NCBI GenBank assembly: GCA_002338565.1
Contig: DDIN01000008.1
Location: 747,360 to 811,359, forward strand
DNA from: Hyphomonadaceae bacterium UBA1849
GTDB lineage: Bacteria; Pseudomonadota; Alphaproteobacteria; Caulobacterales; Hyphomonadaceae
Length of the DNA stretch: 64,000 bases
Direction: 5' to 3'
The translations under genes and the position numbers were made by a program. Every line of letters starts with the position of its first letter. Position 1 is the stretch's first letter. Shown here piece after piece: positions 7,823-15,733 of the stretch. The notes below the pieces were generated by a model. It was not told the origin of the DNA and ran no database searches. It saw only the letters and a list, made by a program, of their open reading frames with translations.

Positions 7823-8774
7823 GACGCAGCGCTCCGTATTTTTCATCCGCTTCGGATACCAGCGAGACAAACACGTCCCGCAAACGTGGCTCTGCCGGCT
7901 CAAAGCCTTCAATAGCTATGCCCCGGTCGATGGCCCGCTTGAGCACATCCTGACTGGTTGCGCCCTGAGGGAGGGATATCTCCCACCAGATGCGGTCATC
8001 CTCGCCCTCAACGGGCGGCAGTGCCCGCGTATCAAATGGTGTATCGACGAAATCAGTTGACAGATCACGGTCCGCGACAGTGGCGAGGCGCACCTGATGG
8101 GCCTGCGTCGCAAAGGCTTCTTTCAGCGTACCGTCGAACATTTTGCGTCCACACGCGATCAGCACCAGACGGTCACAAAGACGTTCGGCGTGCTCCATCA
8201 CATGGGTGGAAAAGAGGATCGTCGTCCCTTTGGCGTTCTGGTCTGCAATCAGGCGCTCAAGGTCTGCCTGATTGACAGGGTCGAGACCGGAAAAGGGTTC
8301 ATCCAGTATCAGAAACTCAGGGCTGTGCACAAAGGTGGACAGGATCTGAACCTTCTGCGCCATGCCCTTGGATAACCGCGAGATACGGGTTTTACGAAAC
8401 TCGCCCAGACCGAAACTTTCCAGCAGCTCATCTGCACGTGATAAGGCATCCGATCGCTTCATCCCCTTCAGCTGACCAAAATAGGCAATCACATTGCGGG
8501 CGGACATTTTCTTATAGAGGCCGCGCTCTTCGGGCAGAAAACCGACGCGGCGGAGATTGGACAGCGTCGGCGGCCCGCCAAATAATTCGGCCGCACCTTC
8601 GTCCGGCGACATAATACCAAGTGCCATGCGCAGACTGGTAGACTTGCCAGCACCGTTCGGCCCCAGAAAGCCGATCACTTCACCCGCACCGAGCTGAAAA
8701 CTCACATCTTTTACGGCGTCAAAATCGCCAAAGCGTTTTGTAACGCCTTCAAATCTAAGTGGAGGTGCAGCCAT
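7815..8774 (-). CDS. ABC transporter ATP-binding protein (NatA-like)
   Basis: Cytoplasmic ATPase paired with the permease that follows it. Walker A GPNGAGKSTSLR near residue 38, Walker B FLILDEPFSGLDP near 153, and an H-loop in STHVMEHAE. The signature is LSKGMAQKVQ rather than LSGGQ, a form common in NatA-type proteins. The last 90 residues form a C-terminal extension (DUF4162-like) typical of this subfamily. MAAPPLRF at 8774 is preferred; six extra codons from 8792 are possible. The promoter must lie in the gap toward the zinc-finger gene. Confidence 0.88.
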   Translation of the reverse strand: MAAPPLRFEGVTKRFGDFDAVKDVSFQLGAGEVIGFLGPNGAGKSTSLRMALGIMSPDEGAAELFGGPPTLSNLRRVGFLPEERGLYKKMSARNVIAYFGQLKGMKRSDALSRADELLESFGLGEFRKTRISRLSKGMAQKVQILSTFVHSPEFLILDEPFSGLDPVNQADLERLIADQNAKGTTILFSTHVMEHAERLCDRLVLIACGRKMFDGTLKEAFATQAHQVRLATVADRDLSTDFVDTPFDTRALPPVEGEDDRIWWEISLPQGATSQDVLKRAIDRGIAIEGFEPAEPRLRDVFVSLVSEADEKYGALRHG

Positions 8775-9027
8775 GTCCGGTCCCAATTTCAACGCTGTTG
8801 ACCGACAGGATGGGCTAGTTGGTCTATCAAAGGAATTAAAAAATTCGCTTGCCCCGAGAATATTTCAAGCGCAGCATGAAAGGGTGAGAAAGACACTACC
8901 TTCTCGCCGGGGATGCAATTCGGGGGAGCCCAGAGCGTCGGACGCTCAGTCTTCAAAGAGCGGTTACACCTGGCAAACACCACCGACGGATAAATCACCG
9001 CCGTCGCGTGCAAGCATCCTTTTTAAA
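8775..9027. other. Gap with a 15-base dyad, no convincing gene
   Basis: Between the ABC ATPase and the zinc-finger gene the reading frame of the latter stays open, but its translation shows no family feature. A perfect dyad, GAGCGTC-G-GACGCTC, occupies 8933-8947 and could be an operator. The spacer is too short for an RNA hairpin of that form. Confidence 0.35.
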
Positions 9028-9159
9028 GTGGAGTTAGCCCTCGCCCGCTTGGAAAGCGGCGAATACGGCTATTGCGTCATCTGTAATGACGCCATCTCGA
9101 TTGAGGAGCTTGATAAAGACCCCTCAATCGTCAGCTGCGGGGCATGCCGCCCCACATAA
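9028..9159 (+). CDS. Short DksA/TraR-type zinc-finger protein, possibly truncated
   Basis: The C-terminal part is a clear DksA/TraR C4 zinc finger: CVIC, 17 residues, CGAC, preceded by the helix ALARLESGEYGYC that is typical of the family. The coiled-coil N-terminal region of DksA proteins is missing. The frame is open back to an ATG at 8773, giving 128 residues, but the extra 85 residues look unlike any DksA; I place the start at GTG 9028, giving 43 residues. This may be a genuine mini zinc finger or the remains of a longer gene. DksA relatives bind RNA polymerase; whether this one can is unknown. Confidence 0.55.
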   Translation: MELALARLESGEYGYCVICNDAISIEELDKDPSIVSCGACRPT

Positions 9160-9163
9160 CGCT

Positions 9164-9460
9164 CTAGAGTACGGCTTTAGCCAGTGTGATGATGATCTGC
9201 AGGAAGACGCCAAAAACGCAGAGACCAACCACAGTCACGATCCAGGCGCTGCCCATGCTCATGACCAGACCGCCAACGATGCCCGCAATTGCAAGAATGC
9301 CCATCGCAACGAGCCAGTTCATGCCCATTGTGATCGTGAAGACTGCGTAAGCGAGGACGAGAACGATGAGGAAGCTGGACCACGTAAACGCAGCCATGAA
9401 ACCTTTCCAGGTATTCTCCTGAGCAGTGATATCCATTTCACCGCGAACATAATCGCTCAT
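9164..9460 (-). CDS. aa3-type cytochrome c oxidase subunit IV domain protein
   Basis: A 98-residue inner-membrane protein that begins with a short cytoplasmic stretch GEMDITAQENTWKGFM, the signature of the bacterial aa3-type oxidase subunit IV family, followed by about three membrane segments (residues 27-46, 49-69, 74-96). The classical Rhodobacter subunit IV has one segment, so this is an extended member. It would associate with the terminal oxidase, whose main genes are not in the window. AAAGGG precedes the ATG. It ends four bases from the convergent zinc-finger gene. Confidence 0.78.
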   Translation of the reverse strand: MSDYVRGEMDITAQENTWKGFMAAFTWSSFLIVLVLAYAVFTITMGMNWLVAMGILAIAGIVGGLVMSMGSAWIVTVVGLCVFGVFLQIIITLAKAVL

Positions 9461-9565
9461 GCGAAAGCCCTTTCAGTCAAAAGCTCGTGAATTTTTTATT
9501 CGGATAGATTGAAGCAGCCATTTCGGCAAGACCTGTCACAGGAAAACCTGCCAATTTGCCGCGAT

Positions 9566-10543
9566 TTAGATGCCGATTGTCCGGTTTGGCTCTGAATGGT
9601 CCCAATCCGCCAGCAATGCTCTCAGCGCTGCGATGAAGGCGAGCGGCTGGTCGAGCAAGACGTGGTGGCGCGCATGCGGGATGGACACAAACGGAACCTT
9701 CCGGTCCAGAATCTGCTCCATATAGTCTTTCACCTCATCCGGCATGAGCTCTGACTCCTCGCCGCGGAAGAGCGCAATACGGCAGGCCGTTTCCTTCAAC
9801 AGGGTTGAAGCCGGTTTGCCGAATTCAAATCGCTGCCAGATATCCGGATCAAAACGCCAGGCCCAGCCTTTACCGCGCTCATTGTCGACCTGTTTGAGGC
9901 TCCAGCGCGCGATATAGTCCATGATGTAATGATTATCGCAGGGCTGAACCGGCGCCAGGCGAAAACGACCAAGCGCCGTATTGAGATCAGGATAGACGCG
10001 GTTGCCCCGCGCCTGCCGCGGACGCGTCGAGATATCGCGTTCCGGCGGATTGACCGGACTATCAACGATGACTGTTCCTGTGAGCCTGTCACCATATTTG
10101 GCACCGGTCAGGATGGTTACAAACCCGCCGAAGGAGTGCGCGACGATAGTCGGCTTGATCTCATGGTCGAACATGCCCGTCGCTTCGCAGACAGCGATCT
10201 GCTCCTCAGCGAAGGTCTCCATGTCATAAGTATCACGCCAGTCCGACTCCCCCATTCCGGAGAATGTCATGGCAACAACGTTATAGTGCTGAGCAAAATA
10301 CGGCGCGATGAAATCATACCAGTGCGCATGCGCCCCGTTACCGTGCACCAGAAGAAGCCCCGGCTTTTTCGGGCTGGACCAGCTCTGATAATGAATGCGC
10401 GCGCCATTTACCCGCACAAAGCGCGTGTCATAACCTGTTGCGATAGCGCGGGTGAACCATTCAGGAGAAGGCGGTATATCGCCCATATACTGAGAGAGTG
10501 GCCCCGGTTCAGCCGGAGTATGTTTTTCTATTTCATCACTCAT
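9566..10543 (-). CDS. Alpha/beta hydrolase
   Basis: Cytoplasmic alpha/beta hydrolase of 325 residues. The oxyanion-hole segment LLVHGNGAHAHW lies near residue 66, the nucleophile elbow VAHSFGG near 138 with the serine in the centre, and the catalytic histidine probably in HARHHVLL near residue 295. No signal peptide. Substrate cannot be read from sequence. The ATG at 10543 is preferred to the TTG one codon before it. Flanking genes on the same strand (thpR upstream, oxidase subunit IV downstream) are separated by about 100 bases, so it is probably its own unit. Confidence 0.85.
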   Translation of the reverse strand: MSDEIEKHTPAEPGPLSQYMGDIPPSPEWFTRAIATGYDTRFVRVNGARIHYQSWSSPKKPGLLLVHGNGAHAHWYDFIAPYFAQHYNVVAMTFSGMGESDWRDTYDMETFAEEQIAVCEATGMFDHEIKPTIVAHSFGGFVTILTGAKYGDRLTGTVIVDSPVNPPERDISTRPRQARGNRVYPDLNTALGRFRLAPVQPCDNHYIMDYIARWSLKQVDNERGKGWAWRFDPDIWQRFEFGKPASTLLKETACRIALFRGEESELMPDEVKDYMEQILDRKVPFVSIPHARHHVLLDQPLAFIAALRALLADWDHSEPNRTIGI

Positions 10544-10647
10544 CAAATCACTCGTGCGCCCCGCATCGGGCTAAGCAAATTCCGAATTTCTTATACTAAA
10601 GGCAATTGCTTTGGTTGCTATAGGGTAAATTCGCTATCTCGCGATAA

Positions 10648-11181
10648 TCAAGTCAGAGGGTACTCTGCCTCCGACACATAGCGCGACGGCCCCTTGCCAG
10701 ACCAGCTCGAATAGAGGTGAAACCGGTCGGCCCAGAAGGGTCCGAGTTTCAGCAATGCATGCTTGTCGGCGAAGGCTGCCGCCTCCTGCAAAGGCGTCCC
10801 CTTACAATAAGCCAGCGTTACGTGAGGGCGGAATTTTCGCTTATCCAGTGAGAGACCTACACGCTTTGCGGCGCGGTCACAGCGTTCGGCAAGACGCATC
10901 AGCCCTTCATCGGCCTCAACACCCGCCCAAAGCGCCGTCGGTTCAGATGATCCGGACCAGCCTGCCCCGCTCAGCGTGAGCTGCATTTGCTTTGCCTCGA
11001 TCAGGGACAGCTCATGGTCGAGATCTTCAGCCGTGTTGCGGTCGACTTCACCCATGAAACGCAGCGTGATGTGATAGTTCTCTATTGGCCGCCAGCTCGC
11101 ACCGGTCACCTTTTTCGAGATCGCCTGAAGCTCTTCTCCGATTTCGCGTGGAATTTCGATGCCCGCAAAGAGACGATACAT
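10648..11181 (-). CDS. thpR: RNA 2',3'-cyclic phosphodiesterase
   Basis: Member of the 2H phosphoesterase family (ThpR/LigT) that opens 2',3'-cyclic phosphates. Both catalytic H-x-T/S-x motifs are present: HITL near residue 37 and HVTL near residue 120, with the usual FAGIEIP start and the PxALWAGV strand between them. The length of 177 residues is typical. GGGAGG precedes the ATG closely. The membrane-protein gene upstream on the same strand ends 18 bases before it, so the two may share a transcript. Confidence 0.92.
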   Translation of the reverse strand: MYRLFAGIEIPREIGEELQAISKKVTGASWRPIENYHITLRFMGEVDRNTAEDLDHELSLIEAKQMQLTLSGAGWSGSSEPTALWAGVEADEGLMRLAERCDRAAKRVGLSLDKRKFRPHVTLAYCKGTPLQEAAAFADKHALLKLGPFWADRFHLYSSWSGKGPSRYVSEAEYPLT

Positions 11182-11199
11182 TTCAACGATCCTCCCTGC

Positions 11200-11772
11200 T
11201 CAGAACTCGTTTTCAGGTTTCTGCATCCTTACGATAAACATGATGACCGGGATGAACACCACGAATTCGAAATAATAGGCGACAAGCACCGCCAGACTGA
11301 AAAAGTCCGGTTCCAGATCAGCCTTATTGTAGCCCGCATATCCAAGCGCCAATATGGGAAACAGCAGCCATATCAGAATATTGACGCCCACCAGTTTCAG
11401 CCGATTTGCCGGCGCAAAAACGAACGATAGCGGTAGCAATAGTGTCAGATAGGTCAGCCCCACCGCGATTTCATCGCGCGCTTCACCGAAGAACTCCAAC
11501 CGGAATGACGTCCAGATCGCAATCACCGGATAGGCATACCAGGGCGGATAAACATGCACCGGCGCGGCCAGCGGATTGGCCTCGGTATAACTCATCGGCC
11601 CACCATAATATGGGCCTCCAATCACCCCCTGAAGCCAGACGAAAAACTGCGCCAGCCAGTCCGGCTCCACCCCCAGACGCGAGGCACCACGCAGAAAACT
11701 TTCGGATACGACGAGCCACACCGCGATAAAGATCACGACAAACACACGTATCCATAGAGTCGAACGGCTCAT
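11200..11772 (-). CDS. Unknown integral membrane protein
   Basis: Not recognised. 190 residues with four likely membrane segments: residues 7-25, about 72-92, 105-140 (possibly two) and 155-182. The loop after the first segment carries a Gly/Pro/Tyr-rich stretch (GGPYYGGPM). No catalytic motif stands out. A good ribosome site (GGGGGATAA) precedes the ATG, and it is followed by thpR 18 bases later, which supports a real gene in a small operon. Confidence 0.7.
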   Translation of the reverse strand: MSRSTLWIRVFVVIFIAVWLVVSESFLRGASRLGVEPDWLAQFFVWLQGVIGGPYYGGPMSYTEANPLAAPVHVYPPWYAYPVIAIWTSFRLEFFGEARDEIAVGLTYLTLLLPLSFVFAPANRLKLVGVNILIWLLFPILALGYAGYNKADLEPDFFSLAVLVAYYFEFVVFIPVIMFIVRMQKPENEF

Positions 11773-11877
11773 TTATCCCCCGATATCCACGCACCTGCGA
11801 CGGTCGGTTCACTTGCGGAATGGCGCGATATCGCGGACCTTTAGGCAAATGATTCGACGCTCCAGAAAGGTGATCCC

Positions 11878-12162
11878 ATGAGTGCACCACTCGGCTCCAA
11901 AGCCAACCCTTCCAAGTTTGAAGTGTATAAAGACCTTCCAGATGACGAGCCGTATTTCGTAATCCGCGCGCGCGACCCGCTGTCGTCTGCTCTGGTAGAA
12001 CTTCACGCCTATATTGGCGCGGGCCAGTCCGGTTCAGCGCACAATAAGCTCGCTGAAATCATGGCAATGACAGCGTCGAAGCCACCGCGCCCGTCAGACA
12101 GTCCGAAATATCGTGAGACCTTCCAGATCTCACTCGCTATGGAAAAATGGCGCGAAGGCTAG
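11878..12162 (+). CDS. Small hypothetical protein
   Basis: Not recognised. A 94-residue soluble protein with GAAAGGTG ahead of the ATG. It has mixed charge, no signal peptide and no membrane segment. The segment DEPYFVIRARDPLSSALVEL could form a strand-helix unit, and the tail SPKYRETFQISLAMEKWREG is basic and helical. It is divergent from the membrane-protein gene and followed by a secreted protein gene on the same strand. Confidence 0.65.
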   Translation: MSAPLGSKANPSKFEVYKDLPDDEPYFVIRARDPLSSALVELHAYIGAGQSGSAHNKLAEIMAMTASKPPRPSDSPKYRETFQISLAMEKWREG

Positions 12163-12251
12163 TTTTTCATTTCGAAAAACAAAAATATATTGCCGATTAT
12201 CAATAAATATGTTTTCTCCTGATCAGATTATTGATTCAGGAGAAAACGGTC

Positions 12252-12743
12252 GTGATTACCTCAGCCTTTCGCTCATTGGCCATTTGCACAGGCCTTGCCG
12301 CTTCACTTTGCGCAAGCGCCAGCGCAACCGACGCTTCACAACCGGATGTCATCTCTTTCGGGACTAACGCTGAAGTTATGGCCGACAATCTGAGCCCGCT
12401 TTGCTCAGCCCAGACCTTCAGGGAACTTGATCCACCGCCCGTGCCAGGAATCACATCGCGTAGCCAGATCGATTGTGAAGGATTTGACTATTTTGGTGCC
12501 CCACGTCTCGCTGAGTTCGTGTTTCTGAATGACGAACTGGCGATGGTGTGGGTCCTTGTCGAAAGTGACGATATTCCAAATCTGGAAGCTAGTATGACGG
12601 CGCTGCACGGTGAAGCGGACGTCCAATCGACGGATGTAGACCTGCACACGAATGCAAATGCAGGCGTTCGCCGCGATGTGCCGGAAGCGCTCTTTTACGC
12701 TGAGACGATCGAGCCGCTTATCCGCATGCAGGCGGGCGGCTGA
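12252..12743 (+). CDS. Secreted hypothetical protein
   Basis: Not recognised. The GTG at 12252 follows CAGGAG at good spacing and gives a signal peptide (LAICTGLAASLCASASATDA) with cleavage near residue 26. The mature part of about 137 residues has two cysteines (in LCSAQ and DCEGF) likely to form a disulphide in the periplasm, and an acidic C-terminal half. An alternative TTG at 12231 would place seven polar residues before the signal peptide. It ends five bases from the convergent sigma-54 regulator. Confidence 0.7.
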   Translation: MITSAFRSLAICTGLAASLCASASATDASQPDVISFGTNAEVMADNLSPLCSAQTFRELDPPPVPGITSRSQIDCEGFDYFGAPRLAEFVFLNDELAMVWVLVESDDIPNLEASMTALHGEADVQSTDVDLHTNANAGVRRDVPEALFYAETIEPLIRMQAGG

Positions 12744-12747
12744 GCGT

Positions 12748-14232
12748 TTAGCTCGCCGCTTTATCTTCCGGCGTTACGCGCAGATCATGCTCGCGCACTT
12801 TGCGATAGAGCGTAGACCGGCCAATCCCGAGCTTGCGGGATACCTCAGACATATGACCGGCGTAGAAGTCGATCGCATACTGGATCAGGTCACGCTCGAC
12901 CTCTTCCAGCGGGCGAAGCTCGCCGGTTGTGTCTGTGATGCGAACCGGATGATCAAAGGCTTCGCTGAAAGCTTCCACCGTTGCACTTGTTGGTGCGGAC
13001 GCAGATACAGATGGGCCTTCGGCAGCGAGCTGGTCGAGGTCTGGTAGTTCACCGACAAGACCGCTTAACTGCGGGAAGTCCTGAGGCTCAAGCTCGTCAC
13101 CTTCACAAAGCACCACAGCCCGGAAGATCATATTCTCAAGCTGGCGGACGTTGCCCGGCCAGTCATAAGCATTGAGCAGCGCCAGTGTTGCCGCGCTCGC
13201 GCCCGTGACTTTTGTGCCTTCAGACGCGTTGAAGCGACGAATAAAGTGGGCAGTCAGCGCCGCAATATCTTCTTTGCGCTCGCGAAGCGACGGCATGTCG
13301 ACCGGGAATACGTTCAGACGATAGTAAAGGTCTTCACGGAAGCGGCCTTCAGCAACCAGCTGGGAAAGATCTTTGTTGGTCGCAGAGATAATCCGCACAT
13401 CAACTTTCGTGGGGCGACGTGAGCCGACTGCGTCGACCTCACCTTCCTGCAACGCACGAAGCAGCTTTACCTGCATATCGAGCGGAAGCTCGCCGACCTC
13501 ATCGAGGAAGAGCGTACCACCATCAGCTTCAACGAACTTACCAGGCGATTTGGACACAGCGCCTGTAAACGCGCCTTTCTCGTGACCGAACAGAATGCTC
13601 TCGACGAGATTTTCAGGTATCGCGCCGCAGTTCACCGTCACAAACGGACGACCTGCGCGCTCGGATGCACCCTGAATGCAGCGTGCGATAACTTCCTTAC
13701 CGACACCGCTTTCACCGAGAATGAGGATTGGAATATTCGACGAAGCAGCGCGCTGACCGAGACGAACCACCTGACGCATAGGCGGCGCTGCGGCGATCAT
13801 GTCATCAAAGGACAATTCTCCGCTAGCAGTTTTCTTGAGGCGCTTCACCTCGCCGCGCAGTTCCGTCATCTGGAGCGCGTTCCGGATAGAAACAACAACA
13901 CGTTCCGGAGAGGCTGGCTTAACAAAGAAGTCGATAGCGCCGGCGCGCATGGCCTGAACCACGGTATCGATAGAGCCGGATGCGGTCAGAACCATAACAG
14001 GGAGTTCGGGGCGAACTTCCTGCAGGCGTTCGAGAACCTCCATACCGGACAGACCTGGCATCACCAGATCCAGCAGCATGACGTCTACGCCATCAGAAGT
14101 ATTACGCGCCATTTCGAGGCCGCTTTCACCATCTGGTGCGACGCGGCAAGCAAACCCTGCGCGTTCTACTGCCGCCTGAAGCAAACGACGTTGTGTCGGA
14201 TCGTCATCTACGACGAGAACCGTCTTAGCCAT
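12748..14232 (-). CDS. Sigma-54-dependent response regulator, TacA/NtrC-like
   Basis: Three-domain activator of sigma-54 promoters. The receiver is canonical: VVDDD near residue 7, phospho-acceptor in LLDLVMPG near 55, VLTASG and VKPAS. The AAA+ domain has Walker A GESGVGKE, the sigma-54 loop GAFTGA and Walker B GGTLFLDEVGELPL. A Fis-type helix-turn-helix (SEVSRKLGIGRSTLYRKVREH) ends the protein. The start MAKTVLVVDDDPTQRRLLQ and the tail resemble Caulobacter TacA, which controls stalk and polarity genes, but orthology needs a tree. No histidine kinase lies next to it. Confidence 0.88.
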   Translation of the reverse strand: MAKTVLVVDDDPTQRRLLQAAVERAGFACRVAPDGESGLEMARNTSDGVDVMLLDLVMPGLSGMEVLERLQEVRPELPVMVLTASGSIDTVVQAMRAGAIDFFVKPASPERVVVSIRNALQMTELRGEVKRLKKTASGELSFDDMIAAAPPMRQVVRLGQRAASSNIPILILGESGVGKEVIARCIQGASERAGRPFVTVNCGAIPENLVESILFGHEKGAFTGAVSKSPGKFVEADGGTLFLDEVGELPLDMQVKLLRALQEGEVDAVGSRRPTKVDVRIISATNKDLSQLVAEGRFREDLYYRLNVFPVDMPSLRERKEDIAALTAHFIRRFNASEGTKVTGASAATLALLNAYDWPGNVRQLENMIFRAVVLCEGDELEPQDFPQLSGLVGELPDLDQLAAEGPSVSASAPTSATVEAFSEAFDHPVRITDTTGELRPLEEVERDLIQYAIDFYAGHMSEVSRKLGIGRSTLYRKVREHDLRVTPEDKAAS

Positions 14233-14349
14233 ATTACATCACCCTCGTCCCGCCTTATGGCGTGTCACAGGGTGCCAAGATGGCACACTGGTTTAAAATT
14301 AGCCTTAATGCAGACCACGCAATTTTGTGCCGGACGCGCATTTCTGGCC

Positions 14350-14389
14350 GTCCCGACAAAACCCGCCACTGAAATGATTATGTCGGGAC
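14350..14389. repeat. Inverted repeat between the regulator and the UrcA gene
   Basis: GTCCCGACA (14350-14358) and TGTCGGGAC (14381-14389) are perfect complements separated by 22 bases, in the 359-base gap between divergent genes. It may be a regulator-binding dyad near the start of the TacA-like gene or a hairpin in its leader. Just upstream, at 14279-14289, there is another short dyad (TGCCA-aga-TGGCA). Confidence 0.4.
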
Positions 14390-14460
14390 AAACAGGCCTT
14401 CAGGATTAGGATTCTCTATATATAAGGGCAGACGGCAATTTCAGGCCAACCTGAACTATC

Positions 14461-14489
14461 TTGCAAAATATTTATTGAATTACGATAAT
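14461..14489 (+). promoter_or_regulatory. Sigma-70-type promoter for the UrcA-family gene
   Basis: TTGCAA at 14461-14466 and GATAAT at 14484-14489 are separated by 17 bases in an AT-rich stretch. Transcription would start near 14496, leaving a leader of about 95 bases that contains a small hairpin (TCCGGC-GCAGG-GCCGGA, 14555-14571) just ahead of the ribosome site. Confidence 0.5.
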
Positions 14490-14591
14490 TTCACTTGCGA
14501 CTCATGTTGTTTTTCGATATAAACGTGTTTGTAGGGAGCAGTGATCCAGAACAATCCGGCGCAGGGCCGGACTTTAGGAAGGACACTGGAA

Positions 14592-14915
14592 ATGAAAAAC
14601 GTACTTATCGCAGCAGCATCAGTCATGGGCATTGGACTGGCGGCACCAGCTGCACTCGCACAGGAAGAATTTGCGATCGAATTTTCTTATGATCGCGCTG
14701 AACTGATCACGGAAGAAGGTGCACAAGCACTGTACGACCGCCTTCAGGATGAAATCGAAGACGCATGTGAAGTCTCAACCGGCTCACGCGACATGGAAAG
14801 CCTCCGCTTCGAGCGTGCTTGTATTGAAGAGACCACACGCAATGCGGTCCAAACTCTGAACTCGCATCACATGAATGCAGTTTACGAGACTCAGACAGGT
14901 GAAGCTGTTGGCTAA
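14592..14915 (+). CDS. UrcA family secreted protein
   Basis: A 107-residue exported protein: signal peptide MKNVLIAAASVMGIG...ALAQ, then the UrcA-type pattern of an early YDRAEL segment and two cysteines in DACEV and RACIE that are likely disulphide-bonded. UrcA family proteins are abundant in Caulobacterales and sphingomonads; their function is unknown. GGAAGGACAC precedes the ATG; a longer frame from 14541 has no such site. A strong terminator follows. A related gene lies at 20191 with a similar leader. Confidence 0.78.
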   Translation: MKNVLIAAASVMGIGLAAPAALAQEEFAIEFSYDRAELITEEGAQALYDRLQDEIEDACEVSTGSRDMESLRFERACIEETTRNAVQTLNSHHMNAVYETQTGEAVG

Positions 14916-14942
14916 CATCGGAAATTTCGCCCAACTCCAAAG

Positions 14943-14973
14943 CCGCCATCTTACGAGATGGCGGTGCTTTTTT
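14943..14973 (+). terminator. Rho-independent terminator after the UrcA gene
   Basis: CCGCCATCT-TACG-AGATGGCGG, a nine-base-pair stem with a tetraloop, followed by TGCTTTTTT. It reaches the stop codon of the convergent M23 peptidase gene. Confidence 0.9.
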
Positions 14974-15634
14974 ATGTGAGTTTGAGACCGAGGATTTCAT
15001 ACGGTGACGGGCAGATTGCAGCCCAGCTATCGGCTTCAGACTTTTTGCAAACGCCCGGAAAATCGCCGCTCTTACCTTTCAAATCGAGCATGACCTGAAA
15101 ATGCACATGCGGTGACCAGCCGCCATTGATTTCAGGCCCGCCAAGTTCCCCCAGGACCTCGCCCGCCGTAATCAGATCGCCCTCTTCGAGCCCAAACATG
15201 GATTCTTCGGAGAGGTGGCCATAAAGCGTCCAGAAAATCAGTCCGTCCGGCATTTCGTGCTGAAGAATGATGGTCGGGCCGTAATCGAGCTCACCTGCAT
15301 TCACCTGCGCGCTATGCAGAAAACCTTCAATTGGCGCATAGACCGGTGTTCCGGCCGGCGCGAACACATCAACACCCAAATGCACCGTTCGCGGCTCACC
15401 ATCGCCGGTGAACACATCGCTGTCATAGAGGGAGCGGTCTTCCATATATCCGCCGGCCCAGAGCTCGCCGCCCTCAGGTGACCAGTCTTTCGGAACGTCT
15501 TTCCAGCCGCGCGCTTCAAGCCCAGCTTTATCCAGCCGAAGGTGTTTTACGTCGCCATGCAGCCCTTCCATCATTTCGGCAGGTGCCGGACGGTCAGACT
15601 TCAACCAGCTTTGAAAACGGTCCTGCGTGGTCAT
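14972..15634 (-). CDS. M23 (LytM-type) metallopeptidase family protein
   Basis: Zinc peptidase-like domain with the LytM motifs HLGVDVF (H-x3-D) near residue 85, the YGHLSEES histidine near 140 and HVHFQV (HxH) near 177. Such domains cut peptide cross-links in peptidoglycan or act as regulators when degenerate; here the metal ligands appear intact. Unusually there is no signal peptide or membrane segment in the 220 residues, so the protein may be cytoplasmic or exported in another way. Its 3' end abuts the terminator of the UrcA gene. Confidence 0.82.
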   Translation of the reverse strand: MTTQDRFQSWLKSDRPAPAEMMEGLHGDVKHLRLDKAGLEARGWKDVPKDWSPEGGELWAGGYMEDRSLYDSDVFTGDGEPRTVHLGVDVFAPAGTPVYAPIEGFLHSAQVNAGELDYGPTIILQHEMPDGLIFWTLYGHLSEESMFGLEEGDLITAGEVLGELGGPEINGGWSPHVHFQVMLDLKGKSGDFPGVCKKSEADSWAAICPSPYEILGLKLT

Positions 15635-15733
15635 AAGAGCTCCAATCGGTAAAAATCATGATGCGAACGCCAAAGCGTCACATTGGCAGATGTAAGTCAT
15701 AGACTATCTCTTTCATCAAGGAGACTGACCAAA

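Noticed and set aside
8789..9013. 74-codon minus-strand frame in the gap before the ABC ATPase
   Set aside because: No ribosome site and no recognisable feature; it covers the region that should hold the ABC promoter.
14297..14312. Possible CtrA site TTAA-N8-TTAA near the TacA-like gene
   Set aside because: The spacing is eight instead of seven, without the flanking C, and TTAA is frequent in this AT-rich gap.
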